64,000 nucleotides of DNA, from positions 930,001-994,000 of the forward strand of contig NZ_JACHJP010000002.1 in the NCBI RefSeq assembly GCF_014203715.1, written 5' to 3'. Numbering within the stretch: position 1 is the first letter of the stretch; every line of letters begins with the position of its first letter. Position numbers and translations under genes: made by a program. The DNA comes from Streptosporangium saharense. Lineage in GTDB: Bacteria; Actinomycetota; Actinomycetes; Streptosporangiales; Streptosporangiaceae. Of the stretch, positions 62,590 to 64,000 are shown in pieces. The notes beneath the pieces are model-generated. The model did not search any database and was not told the origin of the DNA. It was given only the letters and a program-made list of their open reading frames with translations.

Positions 62590-63129
62590 ATGTATCGGAC
62601 TAACCGGTCATCCGCCTATCAAGGGCTTATACCAAGCGCCCTAACCCGTGTCAAGACGCGTGTCGTCGCCATTCTCCACCGGCGATTCCCGGTCATCATG
62701 CGGGGGACGCTGGGCCTGGTGTTCCTGTGGTTCGGCGCGCTGAAGGTGGCGAACGTCAGCCCGGTCAGCGCCCTGGTCGCCGACACCCTGTCCTTCGTGC
62801 CGCTGCCCGCCTCGTTCGTCGTGCCCGCCCTTGGCGTGTTCGAGATCGCCGTGGCCCTGGCGCTGATCACCGGCCGGTGGCTGCGCCCGTTCCTGCCCGT
62901 GCTCCTGCTCCACCTCGTCGGCACGTTCCTGGTCCTGGCGCTCCACCCCAGCGTGGCCTTCAAGGACGGGAACCCGCTGATGCTCACGATGGAGGGCGAG
63001 TTCGTCGTCAAGAACGTCGTCCTGATCGCCGGGACGCTGATGGTCGCCGCCACCCTTCCCCCGCGCGGGACCCCCGAGGAACCGTCGCGGGAGTCCCGCC
63101 TCCCGGTCTCCGGCACCGCACGGCACTGA
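62590..63129 (+). CDS. DoxX/DUF417-like membrane protein
   Basis: A 179-residue protein with four membrane helices. LVFLWFGALKVANVSPV, ALGVFEIAVALALITGRW and the late GEFVVKNVVLIAGTL are typical of the YkgB/DUF417 branch of the DoxX superfamily. ATG 62590 follows GGAG with six bases. It is monocistronic: a terminator follows, then a TetR gene that may control it. Function is unknown; relatives are linked to redox or thiol stress. Confidence 0.8.
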   Translation: MYRTNRSSAYQGLIPSALTRVKTRVVAILHRRFPVIMRGTLGLVFLWFGALKVANVSPVSALVADTLSFVPLPASFVVPALGVFEIAVALALITGRWLRPFLPVLLLHLVGTFLVLALHPSVAFKDGNPLMLTMEGEFVVKNVVLIAGTLMVAATLPPRGTPEEPSRESRLPVSGTARH

Positions 63130-63172
63130 GCGGCGCTGAGCTGGAAAAGCCAGCGGGGACGATTACCCGGGG

Positions 63173-63205
63173 AAACGGGAAACGGGATCGAACCGTTTCC
63201 CGTTT
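63173..63205. terminator. Hairpin terminator after the DUF417-like gene
   Basis: AAACGGGAAACGG pairs with CCGTTTCCCGTTT across a 7-base loop (13 perfect pairs). The right arm ends in TTTT on the plus strand, close to a classical intrinsic terminator. Confidence 0.85.
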
Positions 63206-63324
63206 TCCGTCCCGGCGGCCATCACCACGGGTTCCGAACGTTCTGCGGGCCGTACACGACACCGGGAAACAATTACCCTTCACCTGTAGAACGACCGACT
63301 GACAATCGCGACAGGGGAACCCAG

Positions 63325-63927
63325 GTGGCCAACCGCCACGGTGCGAGGAACACCGAGGAACTCATCTACCGGGCGGCCGTCGGGCTGATGGCGGCCCGTG
63401 GATACCACGGCACCACGCTGCGCGACGTCGCGCGGGCGGTCAGCCTGCAGATGTCCTCGATCTACTACTACTTCCCCAGCAAACAGGAACTGCTTTTGGC
63501 CGTCATGCGCAGGACGACGCGTGACCTGCGAGCCGCCGTCGAGCCACCGATCAGCGCCGCCGGGTCCGTGCGGGAGCGGCTCGGCGCGGGCATCCGCGCC
63601 CACGTCCTGTTCCACGCCGACCGCCGCCTGGAGACCCTCGTCACGGACTCGGAGATCCGCGCCCTCGAAGGCGAGGGCCGCGAGGAGATCACCGCGCTGC
63701 GCGACGCCTACGGCGACCTGTTCCGCGAGGTGCTGGAGACCGGGCTCCAGGAGGGCGTCTTCTCCTTCGAGGACTCCCACGTCGCGACGAACGCGCTGAT
63801 GACGATGTGCGCGGGCGTGGCCGTCTGGTACCGGCCGGACGGCCACACGAGCCTGTCCCGAATCGCCGACCAGCTCACCCACCTCTACCTCGACGGCGTC
63901 ACGGCCTCTCCCCCACGGCAGGCGTGA
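63325..63927 (+). CDS. TetR-family transcriptional regulator
   Basis: A 200-residue TetR repressor. The HTH at about residues 10-56 reads AARGYHGTTLRDVARAVSL and SSIYYYFPSKQELLLAVM. The C-terminal domain (about 65-190) resembles the KstR/FadR-like group that often binds acyl-CoAs. GTG 63325 follows AGGGGA at six bases. It is likely to control itself or a gene beyond the window. No obvious palindrome was found in the 120 bases upstream. Confidence 0.92.
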   Translation: MANRHGARNTEELIYRAAVGLMAARGYHGTTLRDVARAVSLQMSSIYYYFPSKQELLLAVMRRTTRDLRAAVEPPISAAGSVRERLGAGIRAHVLFHADRRLETLVTDSEIRALEGEGREEITALRDAYGDLFREVLETGLQEGVFSFEDSHVATNALMTMCAGVAVWYRPDGHTSLSRIADQLTHLYLDGVTASPPRQA

Positions 63928-64000
63928 CCCGTCTGGACAGGCTTCGAGGGGTACGGCGACGCGCTGACCGGCCTCGGGGACAGGCCCGGCTCGGGCTGTC
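63928..64000. other. Window end, no gene recognised
   Basis: The last 73 bases after the TetR stop show no start codon with a ribosome-binding site and no structure worth naming. Confidence 0.4.

Noticed and set aside
1..64000. Mobile elements, tRNA or rRNA genes
   Set aside because: No transposase, integrase, terminal repeats, cloverleaf or rRNA-like sequence was recognised in any intergenic region.

Overview
The window is high-GC (about 72% by eye) actinobacterial chromosome. GTG and TTG starts, Sec signal peptides ending in ASA, ATGA/GTGA stop-start overlaps, a B12 riboswitch ahead of metE and the gene content fit the Streptosporangiales (Streptosporangium/Nonomuraea-like), though no rRNA or other marker fixes the genus. 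No transposase, integrase, CRISPR array, tRNA or rRNA was seen. Two genome-style sequence biases run through the window: the palindrome GCCGTACGGC is strongly over-used, and CTCGAG is almost absent (one copy, 22083-22088), with Leu-Glu usually written CTTGAG instead.

Layout. 1-5062: end of a CrcB fluoride channel, then a minus-strand iron operon: siderophore-interacting flavoprotein, two IrtA/IrtB-type ABC half-transporters and a TetR regulator, behind an IdeR/DmdR1 iron box. 5.3-7.4 kb: a small membrane protein, a secreted protein and a zinc-peptidase relative that has lost HEXXH. 7.4-12.3 kb: 3-oxoacid CoA-transferase subunits, a tandem-domain IclR regulator with an operator palindrome, and a NarL/DesK-type two-component pair. 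12.6-17.4 kb: a secreted hydrolase and a two-gene unknown (DUF6493-like) operon. 17.4-22.5 kb: a Crp-type site, beta-carbonic anhydrase translationally coupled to a SulP transporter, a BtuF-like protein and an AA10 LPMO. 22.7-30.4 kb: narGHJI coupled to a SLAC1/TehA-type anion channel. 30.9-40.0 kb: a secreted TAP-type peptidase, then a hypoxia/stress island (DoxX, CBS-BON, FtsH, Hsp20, phosphoketolase, HTH-PNPOx) with several DevR/OsdR-like boxes.

40.0-59.6 kb is the most interesting part: an apparently undescribed biosynthetic gene cluster. Thirteen minus-strand genes, several overlapping or almost touching, run from 55865 down to 40006: diiron oxygenase-like protein, radical SAM/SPASM, ACP, InhA-like enoyl reductase, an EPSP-synthase/acyl-CoA-ligase fusion, acyl-CoA dehydrogenase, FabL/ChcA-like enoyl reductase, dienoyl-CoA-reductase-like flavoprotein, FabF-type KS, branched-chain aminotransferase, a type I KS that has lost its AT, hotdog thioesterase and a free condensation domain. 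A P450 lies upstream on the same strand and an ACP-AMP ligase didomain is divergent. The EPSPS-like, ligase, enoyl-reductase, dehydrogenase and flavin-reductase set resembles the shikimate-to-cyclohexanecarboxyl-CoA route of ansatrienin and phoslactomycin producers. My inference is that the cluster makes a cyclohexyl- or cyclohexenyl-type acyl group from shikimate, extends it on dedicated ACP/KS/ER proteins, tailors it oxidatively and releases it through the condensation domain or thioesterase.

59.7-64.0 kb: metE with a cobalamin riboswitch and a hairpin that would hide its ribosome-binding site, a DoxX/DUF417 membrane protein and a TetR regulator.
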